A stretch of 64,000 nt of DNA from Phanerodontia chrysosporium (Eukaryota > Basidiomycota > Agaricomycetes > Polyporales > Phanerochaetaceae). The stretch is taken from contig MJGA01000007.1 of assembly GCA_001910725.1 (NCBI GenBank), positions 1,302,001-1,366,000 on the forward strand, given 5' to 3'. The position numbers and the translations under genes were made by a program. Shown here piece by piece: positions 19,965-30,624 of this stretch (positions are counted from its first letter, which is position 1; each line of letters starts with the position of its first letter). The notes below the pieces were generated by a model. The model searched no databases. It was given only the letters and a program-made list of their open reading frames with translations, and was not told the DNA's origin.

Positions 19965-21443
19965 CTCCTTGCCAATGAGACTTGGGAGCCCTGTGCTCTT
20001 CCTCCAGGCAAGAAGGCCATCGCTAATCGCTGGGTCTTTGCGCAGAAATTCCTCCCTGACGGCGAGCTGGAACGCTACAAGGCCCGCCTTGTGGTCAAGG
20101 GCTATGCTCAACGGCCTGGCTTCGACTATGTGGAGACCTTCGCTCCTACAGCACGCATGGCCTCAATCCGGATCGTCCTTGCGCTGTCCGCACTCGAGGA
20201 CCTGGACTTGCGCTCCATCGACATCTCCAACGCCTATACTAATGGCGTACTCGAAGTGGAGGTCTACATGCAGCAACCAGAGGGCTTCCACTTTGACCGA
20301 CCTGGCGACGTCCGGCGGCTCAGGAAAGCACTGTACGGTCTCAAGCAAGCTGGGCGCGTCTGGAACAAGACTCTGCACGCCACATTGCGCGATCTAGGCT
20401 TTATCTGGCTAAAATCCGACGCCTCGCTCTATCTCTACCGCAGGAACGCCACCAGGATCATCATGCCTGTTTTTATCGACGATATCACCATTGCCTCCAC
20501 CAGCGCTGCTGAGACCGACCGCATAGTGCAACAGCTCTCTGGCTACTACAAGCTTCGCGACCTGGGTCCCACATCCTTCCTGCTAGGCATTCAGATTACT
20601 CGAGACCGTTCCAACCGCCGCATCTCCATCTCGCAGCGTCAGTACATCCTCGACATGCTGGAGAAGTATGGCTTTTCCTCCTGCTCCTCTGTGCAGACAC
20701 CCATGGACCCTGGCAAGCGGCTGTCTACTGCAGACTGCCCCTCCACCCGAGAAGAGCGCGCTACTGTCCAGAATCTCCCCTACATCAGCGCTGTCGGCTC
20801 CCTCATGTACCTCGCGACCTGCACTCGTCCTGACATTGCCTATGCGGTCTCTGTGCTAGCTCGCTTCAATGCGAACCCTGGCCAGGCCCATTGGCAGGCA
20901 GTCAAGCACCTCTTCCGATATCTCAAGGGTTCTCTCGACTTGCAGCTCACCTATGAGCCTGCTGCGACGAAAGAGCTCTTTGTGACCTACTCGGATGCTG
21001 ACTATGCCGGGGACACTGACACACTGCGCTCAACCGGTGCTTATGTGGTCATGATGGGCACTGGTGCTGTGGACTGGAGCAGCAAGCTGCAGACTGTGGT
21101 GGCCCAGTCCACCACAGAGGCGGAGTACATGGCTGCCAACCAGGCTGGCCGGGACATTGCCTGGATGCGCAATCTGCTCACAGAGTTTGGCTACAACCTC
21201 TCTCACTCTCCATTGACGCTCTACATGGATAACAACTCTGCTATTGCAGTGGCCAAGAATCCTGAGCACTTTGGGCGATTGAAGCACATGCAGCTGCGCC
21301 TCTACTGGCTGCACGATGTGATAGAGGACGGCCAGATCTCTCCAGAGTATGTCCAAACTGACCTGATGGTTGCAGACATCCTCACCAAGGCTCTGTCTGT
21401 AGCCAAGGTTGCTGCACTCTGTCGCCTTATGGGCTTGCAGTAG
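19965..21443 (+). CDS. Copia reverse transcriptase-RNase H fragment, open
   Basis: About 492 codons in frame from the insertion site to the stop at 21441-21443. It includes the whole reverse transcriptase (FIDDI) and RNase H (YSDADYAGD, TEAEYMA, DNNSA) with no stop or frameshift. It differs from the young copy by scattered substitutions such as VEVEVYM for LEEEVYM. Before the nested insertion this would have been fused to the decayed gag and protease half; now it has no promoter or start codon of its own except the 3' LTR of the young element immediately upstream. Confidence 0.88.
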   Translation, partial: LLANETWEPCALPPGKKAIANRWVFAQKFLPDGELERYKARLVVKGYAQRPGFDYVETFAPTARMASIRIVLALSALEDLDLRSIDISNAYTNGVLEVEVYMQQPEGFHFDRPGDVRRLRKALYGLKQAGRVWNKTLHATLRDLGFIWLKSDASLYLYRRNATRIIMPVFIDDITIASTSAAETDRIVQQLSGYYKLRDLGPTSFLLGIQITRDRSNRRISISQRQYILDMLEKYGFSSCSSVQTPMDPGKRLSTADCPSTREERATVQNLPYISAVGSLMYLATCTRPDIAYAVSVLARFNANPGQAHWQAVKHLFRYLKGSLDLQLTYEPAATKELFVTYSDADYAGDTDTLRSTGAYVVMMGTGAVDWSSKLQTVVAQSTTEAEYMAANQAGRDIAWMRNLLTEFGYNLSHSPLTLYMDNNSAIAVAKNPEHFGRLKHMQLRLYWLHDVIEDGQISPEYVQTDLMVADILTKALSVAKVAALCRLMGLQ

Positions 21444-21497
21444 ATGTGCTCGATGCGGGGGGAGCCCTGTGCAGAGACGTGCTGCATCAGGGGGGAG

Positions 21498-21843
21498 TGT
21501 TAGTTGTGTCCTTTGTGATGCAACCACTCCTCTGCCCTCAGTGGCACTCAGTGGCCCAGTGCAGTGGCCAGGTGCATTGACCATGTGCAGTGGCCCTCAT
21601 GGGCCACTGCTTTGTACTTCTTCCTTTGTCTCTTTTCGCTTTCATTCCTTTGTCCTTAGTTAAGACTCCGACTTGTGGGATAGTATATAAACCCTGGGGG
21701 TAGTGCCTGAGCCCTTCAGTTGCTCACCCACTACCACCAGGTCAGTAGTTATCCCTTCGCTCCAATACACTCAGTTGCTCACCCACTACCACCAGTGTGA
21801 TTCAGGGCACTCCTGCAGTCGAGTTTAGCTCCTACATTGAACA
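21498..21843 (+). repeat. Copia 3' LTR of the outer element
   Basis: 346 bp, nearly identical to the young LTRs apart from a 12-bp deletion near 21609 and a few substitutions. It is very different in age from the LTR at 12107-12455, with which it should pair. Confidence 0.92.
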
Positions 21844-24235
21844 GGCTCCAGAGATACATGAACAATATTCCAATTTATGGACATGACAATAAGAACTTAC
21901 AATAAAAGACCCTGCAGGTAGTCGAACGACTAGCACAAAATGACCTATTCATCAAATCAAAGAAGTGCAACTTCCATGTCACACAAGTCAAGTTTCTGGG
22001 GATCATCCTCTCACACAACCAGATTTTTATGAACTTGGTCAAGGTAGAAGGTATCCTCGAATAAGCGAGATCAATCATATCGAAGCAAGTCAGAGGATTC
22101 CTTGCATTGGTAACTTCCATTGCCAATTTATCAACCACTACTCGGACATAATACAGTCCCTTGTCAAGCTCACGTGAAAAGACATGTCTTTTATCTTCTC
22201 CTTGACTTGTGAAGAAGCCTTTCAAAAGCTGAAACGAAGGTTCACATCAGTACCAGTACTCATGGCTCTCGACCCTTCAAAGGCATTTATTCTCAAATGT
22301 GACACCTCACTTATAGCGACTGTAGCAGTACTGCAGCAACAGGATACAAATGACAAGTGGCATTCTGTAGTATATCTTTTATAAAGACTTTTACCTGCAA
22401 GTGCAACTATGAACAACAGGGAACTCCTCACCATTATCCATGCTCTCCAAGCCTAACACCATTACCTTCTGGGTGGGCATAAAACAACTGGTTTGCATCC
22501 TCACCAACCATAAGAACCTGATGTAGTTCAAAACCCCACAGTGGCTCAACTGACATTAAGTATAATGATACCTCTTTCTGTCTCAGTTCAACTTTTCCCT
22601 GCATTATTGTTTGGGGACACAGTTGGTCCAAGCAGATGTCATGACAAAAACCCATCACCCAAGCTGCATTGCAGACAATAACACAGACATCATTCTTCTA
22701 CTAGATGATCTCTTCCAAATTCGAAGAATCCACTCCCTATCACTGGCCACTAGCATACTGGTGAAAGATGATTACAACACTTCTGTGCATGATCACTCTG
22801 TCGACCTTGATTTCAAATGGTTCATTCAAACAACTCCTGAAGACAATAAGTTTATTAAGAAGGTACCCTATATGACACTGACCTTCCCATGTCAGTACAC
22901 ACTGAGCAGAGCGACTGGACTGAAGATGAAGGATTACTGTTTTATTATGACAAGTATTATGTTTCAGCAAACACAGCACTCCATTGATGAGTAATTGCAC
23001 TCTACCATGACTCCTCCATATTAGGACACCCCAAACGATTCAAAACTGCTGAACTTGTGCTTCGTGACTTTTACTGGTCTGGTCTACAGTTCTTTGTCTT
23101 AGCATATGTCAAAGGCTATGTTATATGTGAACAAATAAACACTCCAAACATCCATCGTTGCAACCTATCAAAGAGACAAAGTACGACTGACCTTTTGCAT
23201 TTGTCATATGCAACTTCATTACCCACCTGCCACTATTCAAGGGCTTTACTGCTCTTATAGTCATGGTCGACCATGACTCTATGAAGGGAGTAATTCTGAT
23301 TCCATGCATAGAGAAGACTGACACCATGAAGACAGTTATGTACTACCACAACAATGTCTTCAGGTGTTTTGGCATGCCAGACGTATTTCTTCCAGACAGG
23401 GGCCCACAGTTCAACTCATGATTCATGGAGAAACTCTGAAAACTAACAGGTACAGATTAAAGAATGAGCACAGCCTATCATCCTCAGACCGATGGTGAAG
23501 CAGAATGCATGAATCGTGAAATTGAATCATACCTTCAGATATTTTGTTCAAACCACCCCCATAATTGGTCCGATTATGTAGTCAATATAAAGTTCACATT
23601 TAACAACCGAGAATATTCAGCCACGAAGCAATTCCCCTTTTTCCTGATATACAGATCTCACCCTGTAGCATTCCTGACACTATTTGCAAAGTTCAAAATC
23701 TTATTAACACTGAATTGGTTCCACAGAAGGCAACATATCCAAAAAGAAACCAATGCTGCAATAGATTACATGATTGCACAAATAGCAGAACGAACATGCC
23801 AATACTTCGAACCATTCAAAGAAGGTCAGAAGGTCAGATTGAAAATAACTCACCACGAGAATGGCTATCCATTCAAGAAGCTTGCGCCCAAAAGACACAG
23901 GCTGTACAAGATTGAGAAGGTTCTATCTTGCCTTGTATATAAGCTAAAACTCCTGAAGACAACAAAGATCCACCTCATAGTACACATGTCCCTCTTATCA
24001 GCTTATCATGAAATGGCGCAACATGGAAAAAACTTCTTGGCACCACCACCTGACCTTATCAATAGGCATGAGGAGTATAAAGTCAAAGTCATCCTGGTAG
24101 ATAGACCCTGGAGTAACAGAAGAAGATATCTAATAAGGTGGAAAGACTAACCAACTGTGGAAAACCCATGGGGACCTGAGTCTCACATGACCAATGCCAA
24201 GGAAATCCTCAAAAAGTATAAAAGAACTTGACGCC
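21844..24235 (+). pseudogene. Decayed chromovirus (Ty3/Gypsy) pol remnant
   Basis: Reading across frames gives, in order, the C-terminal half of reverse transcriptase starting at its altered active site (YMNNI), the segment KKCNFHVTQVKFLGIILSHN (about 21960-22020), the RNase H start (CEEAFQKLKRRF, 22210), a decayed H2C2 zinc region (about 23050-23170), integrase with DRGPQFN and HPQTDGEAECMNREIESYL (23390-23540), and a chromodomain-like end (YLIRWKD, 24130-24148). Frameshifts and stops are many, and the CDS cannot be expressed. The 5' part, both LTRs and all target sites are missing; the left edge is the Copia LTR. It is distinct from the chromovirus at 46265. Confidence 0.85.
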
Positions 24236-24822
24236 CAAAGGCCAAATAATAGCAGCCTCAACCATTCAATGCAGCTACACCTTGTTCTCAATCCTTATTA
24301 TCAGTATGTCCTCTATCACCTGTTTCAACAATAATACCACTATCAACAGTATTGATGAGCAGTTGGTCAACAAAGTTACCACAATACTCTCGAAGTCTTT
24401 GCCATTGACCTCTGCAATAATACTCACTAGCACACATGCTACCTTCTCAGCCATCACCTTTTTCACTGCATTTCCAACAACACTAGTGTTTCCACGAATA
24501 AAGATCATATCTGAGACTTCCTCCTTGTATTGTTTGACAACCTTCACAAGCACGACAGAATCAACATTGTTAATCATGCCCTTTGAGAATAGTAGAAAAA
24601 GCTCAACAAGGTCAAGCAATACAAGCTTGATGATCTACTCCATTAGAAAAGCAAGAAGCTCAAAACTGACAAATTCTAAATGGAGGTTATCCAAAATTAA
24701 TACGTCACCCAGGCAATATACATGAGCTGCCTTCTGAGTCAGTTCTGGTCCTAGCTCCCAAGGCCATTTATGAACCTGCACCCCTCACCCTTAATTACTG
24801 CTCTAATGCATTCACTTTCCTT
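24236..24822 (+). other. Sequence after the Gypsy remnant, no gene named
   Basis: A plus-strand ORF at 24228-24725 (165 codons, Ser/Thr/Ile-rich) overlaps a minus-strand ORF at 24275-24619. Neither shows recognisable motifs. It may be the 3' tail of the Gypsy element or the 5' part of the hypothetical ORF that follows. Confidence 0.3.
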
Positions 24823-25600
24823 ATGGAAGAGCTCTACAAAAAGCTTGATGAAAGAGTCAGCTGCCCTCACCTCTGCGAGTGTATCACCAACATCTTTCAT
24901 CACGGTCACACAGCTGAAGCACTACGAGCTGAGGCAGCAAAGAAGACCTCCTGCATACTATATGCAGGCCTTGCACAGCTCAACATCAATCTTGCCTGGT
25001 GCATCAACAATCTTAATAAAGAGATCAATAGTATTCATGCAACACTCAGTGGAACAGTCATGCAAATGGACCTGGCTATCAGTAGCATAATGCAGCTTAT
25101 TCAAGAAACTGTCAGATCTTGGGTGTTTACCATTCTGATATAGTAGAGCACATCAGTGTCACTAAACTCCAATGTTCTGCATATGGACATCTCTCTCATA
25201 GCACTGCAGTACATGTATTAGCATCTCAAATATATAACCATTATGCTTACTAATATACAATAGTATTATTCATCTTCTTGTAAAAATAATAAATGTGTAT
25301 TCTGGTCCAGTAAATCTGCTTACATACAGTAGTCCTAGACATGTATATATATCAGCTTTGTAGCACCAGAATAAATCAGTTCAGAGTACATTCTTCACAG
25401 AAACGAAGGTGAATCATGACGCTCTCTTGCACGAATTTGCCCAAGGCAATGACAATGTCTAAGCCCTTATCACTGGAGTCTGGGATACGTACTTTAATCA
25501 CTCCGCCAATGAAACACTCGAACAAGGACAGCTTGCTAGGCTCAAATGTACTGTGTAGCACCAGGGCCACTCTCAAGCCAATCAACATCATCGATCATTT
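24823..25600 (+). pseudogene. Hypothetical protein split by a solo LTR
   Basis: The frame from ATG 24823 encodes a largely helical protein with a Cys-Pro-His-x2-Cys segment near its start and a heptad-like helix (about residues 60-90). At 25104 it meets a family B solo LTR. After the LTR and target duplication GAAAC the same frame resumes (ETKVNHDALLHEFAQ) and continues past one TAA and one TAG to about 25600. Upstream the frame is open to about 24736. A Lys/Gly-rich segment with a His/Cys cluster (25640-25700) may be a further part, so a Gag-like origin is possible, but I cannot name a family. Confidence 0.45.
25110..25399 (+). repeat. Family B solo LTR, TSD GAAAC
   Basis: 290 bp, TGTCAGATCTTGGG...TCTTCACA, collinear with 4443-4733. 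Perfect 5-bp duplication GAAAC at 25105-25109 and 25400-25404. Confidence 0.93.
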
Positions 25601-25774
25601 GCACAATCTGAGGCAAATTGATCTAACATTAACTCCACTCCACGTTGCTGCCACCACTACAAGGGCAAAGGACAGGTCCCTCCAGCTGGAGTGGAGGTCA
25701 TCAATGTCGATGCCATCAAGGAGGAAAAGTCTTGAGAGATCTTATAGGGTTCGATCGTTGAGGAGGAGCTAATG

Positions 25775-26000
25775 TTACAAATTTGCTAATGAATATTTTT
25801 CTTTTGCTTATTCATTATCACTGTATTAGTACTCATTCATTTTTGCCTTACTAATGTCGCTGCCCCTTCCTTAGTTATAGGCTAGGTTAGACCTATTGAA
25901 GGCTAGCATTTCTCTTTTCTTTTCCCCAAGCTAGTATCTTGTACTTCTATCTAGAATCCACTCTATTCTTGACTCTTACATCTACCAGCTGTCACCTTCC
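25775..26000 (+). repeat. Repeat J, copy 1
   Basis: Matches, in inverted orientation, 61075-61213 plus 61738-61866. Copy 1 is uninterrupted where copy 2 carries a family C solo LTR, with CTTAG once here and CTAAG twice there, so it is the empty site. No coding function assigned. Confidence 0.7.
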
Positions 26001-26782
26001 ATGTGTGAGAATGATGTGATGATAATGTGAGAGTTTGTTATGGTCAAATGTGCTTTCTTGGGCAAGCTCTCATTTTTGGCCAATGTGTTACTGGTGAGGT
26101 TAAGATTGCCATAATGTTTGTAAAGAAATGCTGACACCATGATGACCTAGCTCTGGTCTTTCTTCTTTGGAACCTGTTCATCTCTGCAAAGGTAAAGTGC
26201 AAATTGATAATTATTTACATAGACTGATGCCTCATCATGGGCAATCAGTATATATTTCTTCTCACTAGGAGCAAGTTGAGAATGTATCTCCCTTATATTC
26301 TCTCCATCGTACGTGAACCAATATCTGTCAAAAACCTTCAGCTATGGTGCCTTCACATGTAAGGTAAGCTATCACTTCCTGAATGAATCAATTTCTGCAA
26401 TGAATTTCTTTCACCGCTTTCTGACATCCTTGCATTTATGCCCATTGCAGTAGATTTCTTTGATATATTGCTTTTGATAGTATTCCAGCTGCCAGAGCCA
26501 ACACGAGTTTGGCGCAGTCTTATTAACTTTTTTTGAGCATTTAAGGATGGCAGCAGTGTGACATTCAGATGCTACAGCAGCACGGTGGGGTTAATGTTTC
26601 CGTAGCAGTTAGTTTACTCACACAGATATCAAAGATTCATCACGCACCTTTCGGAGCTCCAAAGTCTGCAGCCAAGCCTATAATATCATCTGGATAGTCT
26701 TATTGTCAAGCAATGATGTGCTTTGCATTCACTAACTCTGACATGAGGGCTTTAGTGATGCGGTCAACTCAAAATGGCAGGC
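26001..26782. other. No gene recognised
   Basis: Minus-strand frames give broken stretches that look like old coding sequence, but no motif is clear enough to name. Confidence 0.35.
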
Positions 26783-27190
26783 TTATGTGTGGACAATGCA
26801 CCCAAATGCAGGACTGCACCGATGCAGCTGTGCAACTCGAAATATTGCTTTGACATAACTATGCTGTGGTCTCCATCTATAGAAGTCAGTTAGGGGGGCA
26901 AAAAGGACCTCACTGCAATAGTTCTTTGCCTTTCGGGTCTTCTTCAGGCCCTTCCTCGACATCTCCTCCAGCTTCTGTGATTCCCTGCTGGCTACATCAT
27001 CTAAAATATCCTTAATAATCTCTGAGGTCCTCGCAACTTCTGCAATACAGTCCTCCTCTAGTCTCCGTTGCTTGACTATAATGATTTGGATGTTGAGGCT
27101 GATGTGGCATCCAAATCTGTATATAGTCTGCCAGCAAGCGCATCGAAAACACGTGCTATCGCACTTCGTAATTACTATCACGTAATACAC
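26783..27190 (-). CDS. Hypothetical protein, 135 codons
   Basis: Minus-strand ORF with a central Glu/Lys/Arg-rich helical segment (about residues 50-90) and a C-terminal part with an aromatic DFYRWRPQHSY segment. Similar but broken sequence continues below 26783. It lies divergently next to the DUF6589 pseudogene. No family is recognised, and it may be a remnant of an unlisted transposon gene. Confidence 0.3.
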   Translation of the reverse strand: MYYVIVITKCDSTCFRCACWQTIYRFGCHISLNIQIIIVKQRRLEEDCIAEVARTSEIIKDILDDVASRESQKLEEMSRKGLKKTRKAKNYCSEVLFAPLTDFYRWRPQHSYVKAIFRVAQLHRCSPAFGCIVHT

Positions 27191-27372
27191 TATTTTCTTT
27201 TGGTGAAGGCTCGCGCTCGCTCAACCACAAAGCATCCTGCTCGCCTCGTATCCATTCCAAAATGAGCGAAAAAATTCTACAACATCACTCGACCGCATCT
27301 ACCATGTATCTAGCACAACTGCCCATGTAAACGCATCATAATTCGAACACCGTCAGCCAATCTTCAATTTCT

Positions 27373-30300
27373 GTGCCCACAAAGTGTGAAGGACAAGATC
27401 TCGACCTCTCGCCGTCCCCATTTGCAAGTTCCCCCGCATCCTCGTTGCCTGGGTTTTGGTCCTCCAATAGCCTGCCGGCCTCATTACAAAGATTCGGCTG
27501 GGATGGGCACCCGCTACCGCCGCAATCCCTAGCCTCGCCTACTCCCCTGGGTCTTTGGCATCATGAAAGGGACTTACTGACACTAGAAAGACTACATTTC
27601 GGCCAAAAAAACACCGTCAGTGGTGAGAAAGGCATGCAAGGACGGGTCAGACGCACCTGGAAGGATAAATTAGAACATGTCCAGGCGGCCTTGAAGGATG
27701 TCGGCTGGACGCCCGGAGAATGGATGTATCATTTCTTCCGGGTATTCGACGACAACGGACAGGCTATGGGGAGGTCCCTGTCACATAGCGACAGTGTGTC
27801 ATGGCTTTTGAGTGGACGCGAGAAGTATTCTGTAGCTGATCTTCTCGAGCAGATCCTACAAGACCTCTGCAGGTGACCACCAGGACAACACAGTGAAGCT
27901 GAGCTGATGTACTCACCAACGGTGCCTTGGAATACCATTCGGTATGCTCATTCAGCCGTGACGTCGCTCGCCGTGCAATACTCAACTGAAAAAATGGTCG
28001 CCGAGCGCAACAACACAATAAAGGGTTCCCGGAGTCTCCATGGGTCCGCGCCGAGTAGTACTGGACGAGGGAGGAAGGACGTCTCCTGGAATGATGTCGA
28101 TGTCGACACTGTAGACCGTGTCATCGCATTAGCCAAGAAAAATCAGCCCGTAACATGGCACGTACTGGAGCAGCTGGTGACCCCGCCAGAGCGGACAGTT
28201 AACAGAAATATCGTCGCCCAAAAGTCTCGGCCACCTGTTGTGGTGCGTAGCAACCCATACAATGAGTTGTATCAACAAATAGCTCACCTAGAGAGGGTGC
28301 AGGTGGCGGCAGAGCTCATCAGCTCGATGAATTTCGCCTATACATCGTATGCCCGGCTGCTGCCAATCTCCCGATCAATCCTATACTTTGCTACTGATGC
28401 AGAAGAGGTTGTGTTCAAGTACATGAGCCGGACTGGCCACACAACTAGTCACAAGACCACAGTGCGTACCTTGAAGCGGCTAGGTCAACAACGTGCGAAG
28501 ACTATCAGAGAACTAGGACAAGACTCACGACGCGGCGTGTTCGTGCGCATCGACAATTTGCAGAAGTTTTTCAAGCAATGGGAGGCTCGTATCAGCCGAG
28601 ACAACGTGATGAAGGTTGGCACGGCAGGCACGGTTGCAGAAACAGTGAACTACGACGCTGCAGCAATCAGTCTCGAGAAGATTCACGAGCGTGTTTGAGA
28701 GAACTTATGGAGCCAAATGACCATCGAGAAGCTACTCGAGCTCATCGATTTTGACCATCTGGAGCGTGTCGAAGTGCTGCAGTGGTTGCAGGCAATCGTC
28801 GCCTTCGTCCCAGCGCTGCAGCACCTCAAGCCGAAAGTCACAAGGCTGTATCGAATGAAAGGAGCCATTAGACCGCAGTCGCAAGCACGAAAAACAAATA
28901 TATACCCACTAGCAACTTCCGGCAAGAACGAAGCAGTCACCACGGAGCTTCGAGATGCCTTGCTCGACTTCTTGAGTCAGCTAGGACAAACATGCGATAA
29001 CCACGCACCCCAGCCAGTATTTATTGGAGGCGACAGTCTAACGTTTGAGAAGATCGTGCAATTGAAGCGGACACTTCAATTCCTTGATGATCCGTTCGAT
29101 TATCTTGACGTTCTCGAGCCATTCCTCGAGAACTGACACACCGCATGGACGCATTTGTGCTTAATCTACGAGATGCATTTCGGTGACCCTATGAGCAAGA
29201 ACCCGTCAAAGCTTGTGTACGCAGCAAATAAACTCAAGCAGAAGGGGCCTACCAACTTGAAGAAGGTCGACTACTATCTGTCCATGTACCTTGCGTACCT
29301 TATAGCCGATGTGCTTATGCTGGTGGGTTGGGAGTGTGTATTCAGCTATTCCACATGCATGGACGTGGGCTCACCATCTACAAAGGGAATATTTTGGCTG
29401 CAATGATCTCGTCAGCTATATCAATGCTCTCGACAAGCTTCCAGACATACAAGATCTTGAGGAGGCCGCCACTATCTTGTATCGGCGGTATTCATCACGC
29501 ATGACCTACAGCCACGCCCTCCATGGTGATGTCGCCACAAGGAGTGATCTCAGAGTTCGGCATGGAGCACCCTGGATTGAGCAAGACCTCGAAGAGTCTA
29601 GCATTAACACTGCAAGCTCAGCTCGAAAGGCGATGGGTAAACAGAGGCAGAAAGAGGTCGTGCTCACCGATAGACCAGGTACTCGCACACGCATCAATCC
29701 TGCTGCACGACATCATCATCTCATGAGAGATGGCGCTGGCAGTTCCGAAAGGCGATGTTGGCCGCGTGTACGAGTCACTCAAGGTGAGAATCCACAGAAA
29801 TATGGCGGTTGGTGACCGTGACGCTTATATTTGTCTTCTAGGTCATGCTGTTTTAGTTCGCAGGGTCCGCTCACCCAAAATACACGTCCTACCTTCTCGA
29901 GCAAGTCTGTAAGCTTGAGTATGAGTATTCACCTGCTGTTAAGGACTATGTCCTCGCAAACTGGCTCATCAATCCATCAGGAGCGCCTGGTGGGTACAAG
30001 GAAGGCGATATCCATCAAGAACGCCTTAACCTGGAGCTCGAGTCAATGCTGAGCCATAAGGATATGGACTGGGACAGTACCTTTGGCCGACAAGCTCATG
30101 GAGCTTCGGAATACCTGGAGAGAAGGTGTTGGGTTAGCCAAGCGCCGCAAGACACATACCTCTCCGAAGAGCGACTCCGAGTTCCGGATTCTATTAGAAG
30201 CCTACCGAGAGGAGCAGGTCCTTCGCTTCCGAAAGGGACGCCACCATGGCTCAATGAACTTGGACGACTTGGAGGTAGACAACTTTTCGAAGGGATTTCG

Positions 30301-30624
30301 AGAACTCTATAATGGTAAGCTACGAAAGTGGGTACATCAGACCACAAGAATGCAGGTCAAACACCATGGCGAAGACTTGAGAACTGGCTCGCAGAGCGGA
30401 ATAGGGGAAGATGATGTTGATGCTACTGAAGATGACACGAAAGGTTGTGGCGAGTCAGATGAAGTACTCGAGGCGGATCTGAGCACAGTAAGTATGATGC
30501 GGGTCGACGGAGGAGAGCTGGTAGTTGAGATTTATGAGGATGAGGTCGATGAGGATGCGGGCAATGAAACAGACCATAGTACAGGTCTCGACGAGACCAT
30601 GGACATTGATCATGACGAAATCTG
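27373..30624 (+). pseudogene. DUF6589-domain protein, decayed
   Basis: The product resembles the large DUF6589 proteins of Agaricomycetes, whose function is unknown. Recognised blocks run in the family order: N-terminal helical block (27680-27870), SMNFAYTSYARLLP (28320-28370), VEVLQWLQAIVAF (28770-28810), a GGDSLTFEKIVQLKRTLQF-like block (29027-29087), NLKKVDYY (29255-29278), LAVPKGDVGRVYE (29738-29776), HPKYTSYLLEQVCKLE (29870-29915), LRNTWREGVGLAKRR (30100-30145) and an acidic tail. Introns are likely at 29334-29385 (52 bp) and 29784-29841 (58 bp). Damage: TGA at 27874, 28696, 29134 and 29724, TAG at 29854, a frameshift near 29680 and a small deletion near 30080. The displayed start is a GTG; no good ATG is visible upstream, so the true start is uncertain. 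Confidence 0.85.
29334..29385 (+). other. Intron in DUF6589 pseudogene
   Basis: GTGTGT...CTACAAAG, 52 bp. Removing it joins the frame ending MLVGWE to the frame starting EYFGCNDL, restoring the family spacing across a frame change that would otherwise look like a mutation. Confidence 0.8.

Larger units (their letters stand above)
19965..21843 (+). mobile_element. Right half of the outer Copia (RT, RNase H, 3' LTR), young-looking
   Basis: Begins with the second copy of CTCCT and continues the coding sequence exactly where the left half stops. The sequence is close to identical to the young element and keeps an open frame, unlike the left half. Its 3' LTR (21498-21843) ends against a decayed Gypsy, not against repeat G. 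It looks like part of a separate, recent Copia copy joined to the old left half by recombination. Confidence 0.85.

Noticed and set aside
12107..21843. Outer Copia considered as one element with a nested insertion
   Set aside because: The nested insertion is real, but LTR ages differ, outer flanks differ and no target duplication exists, so a recombinant origin is favoured.
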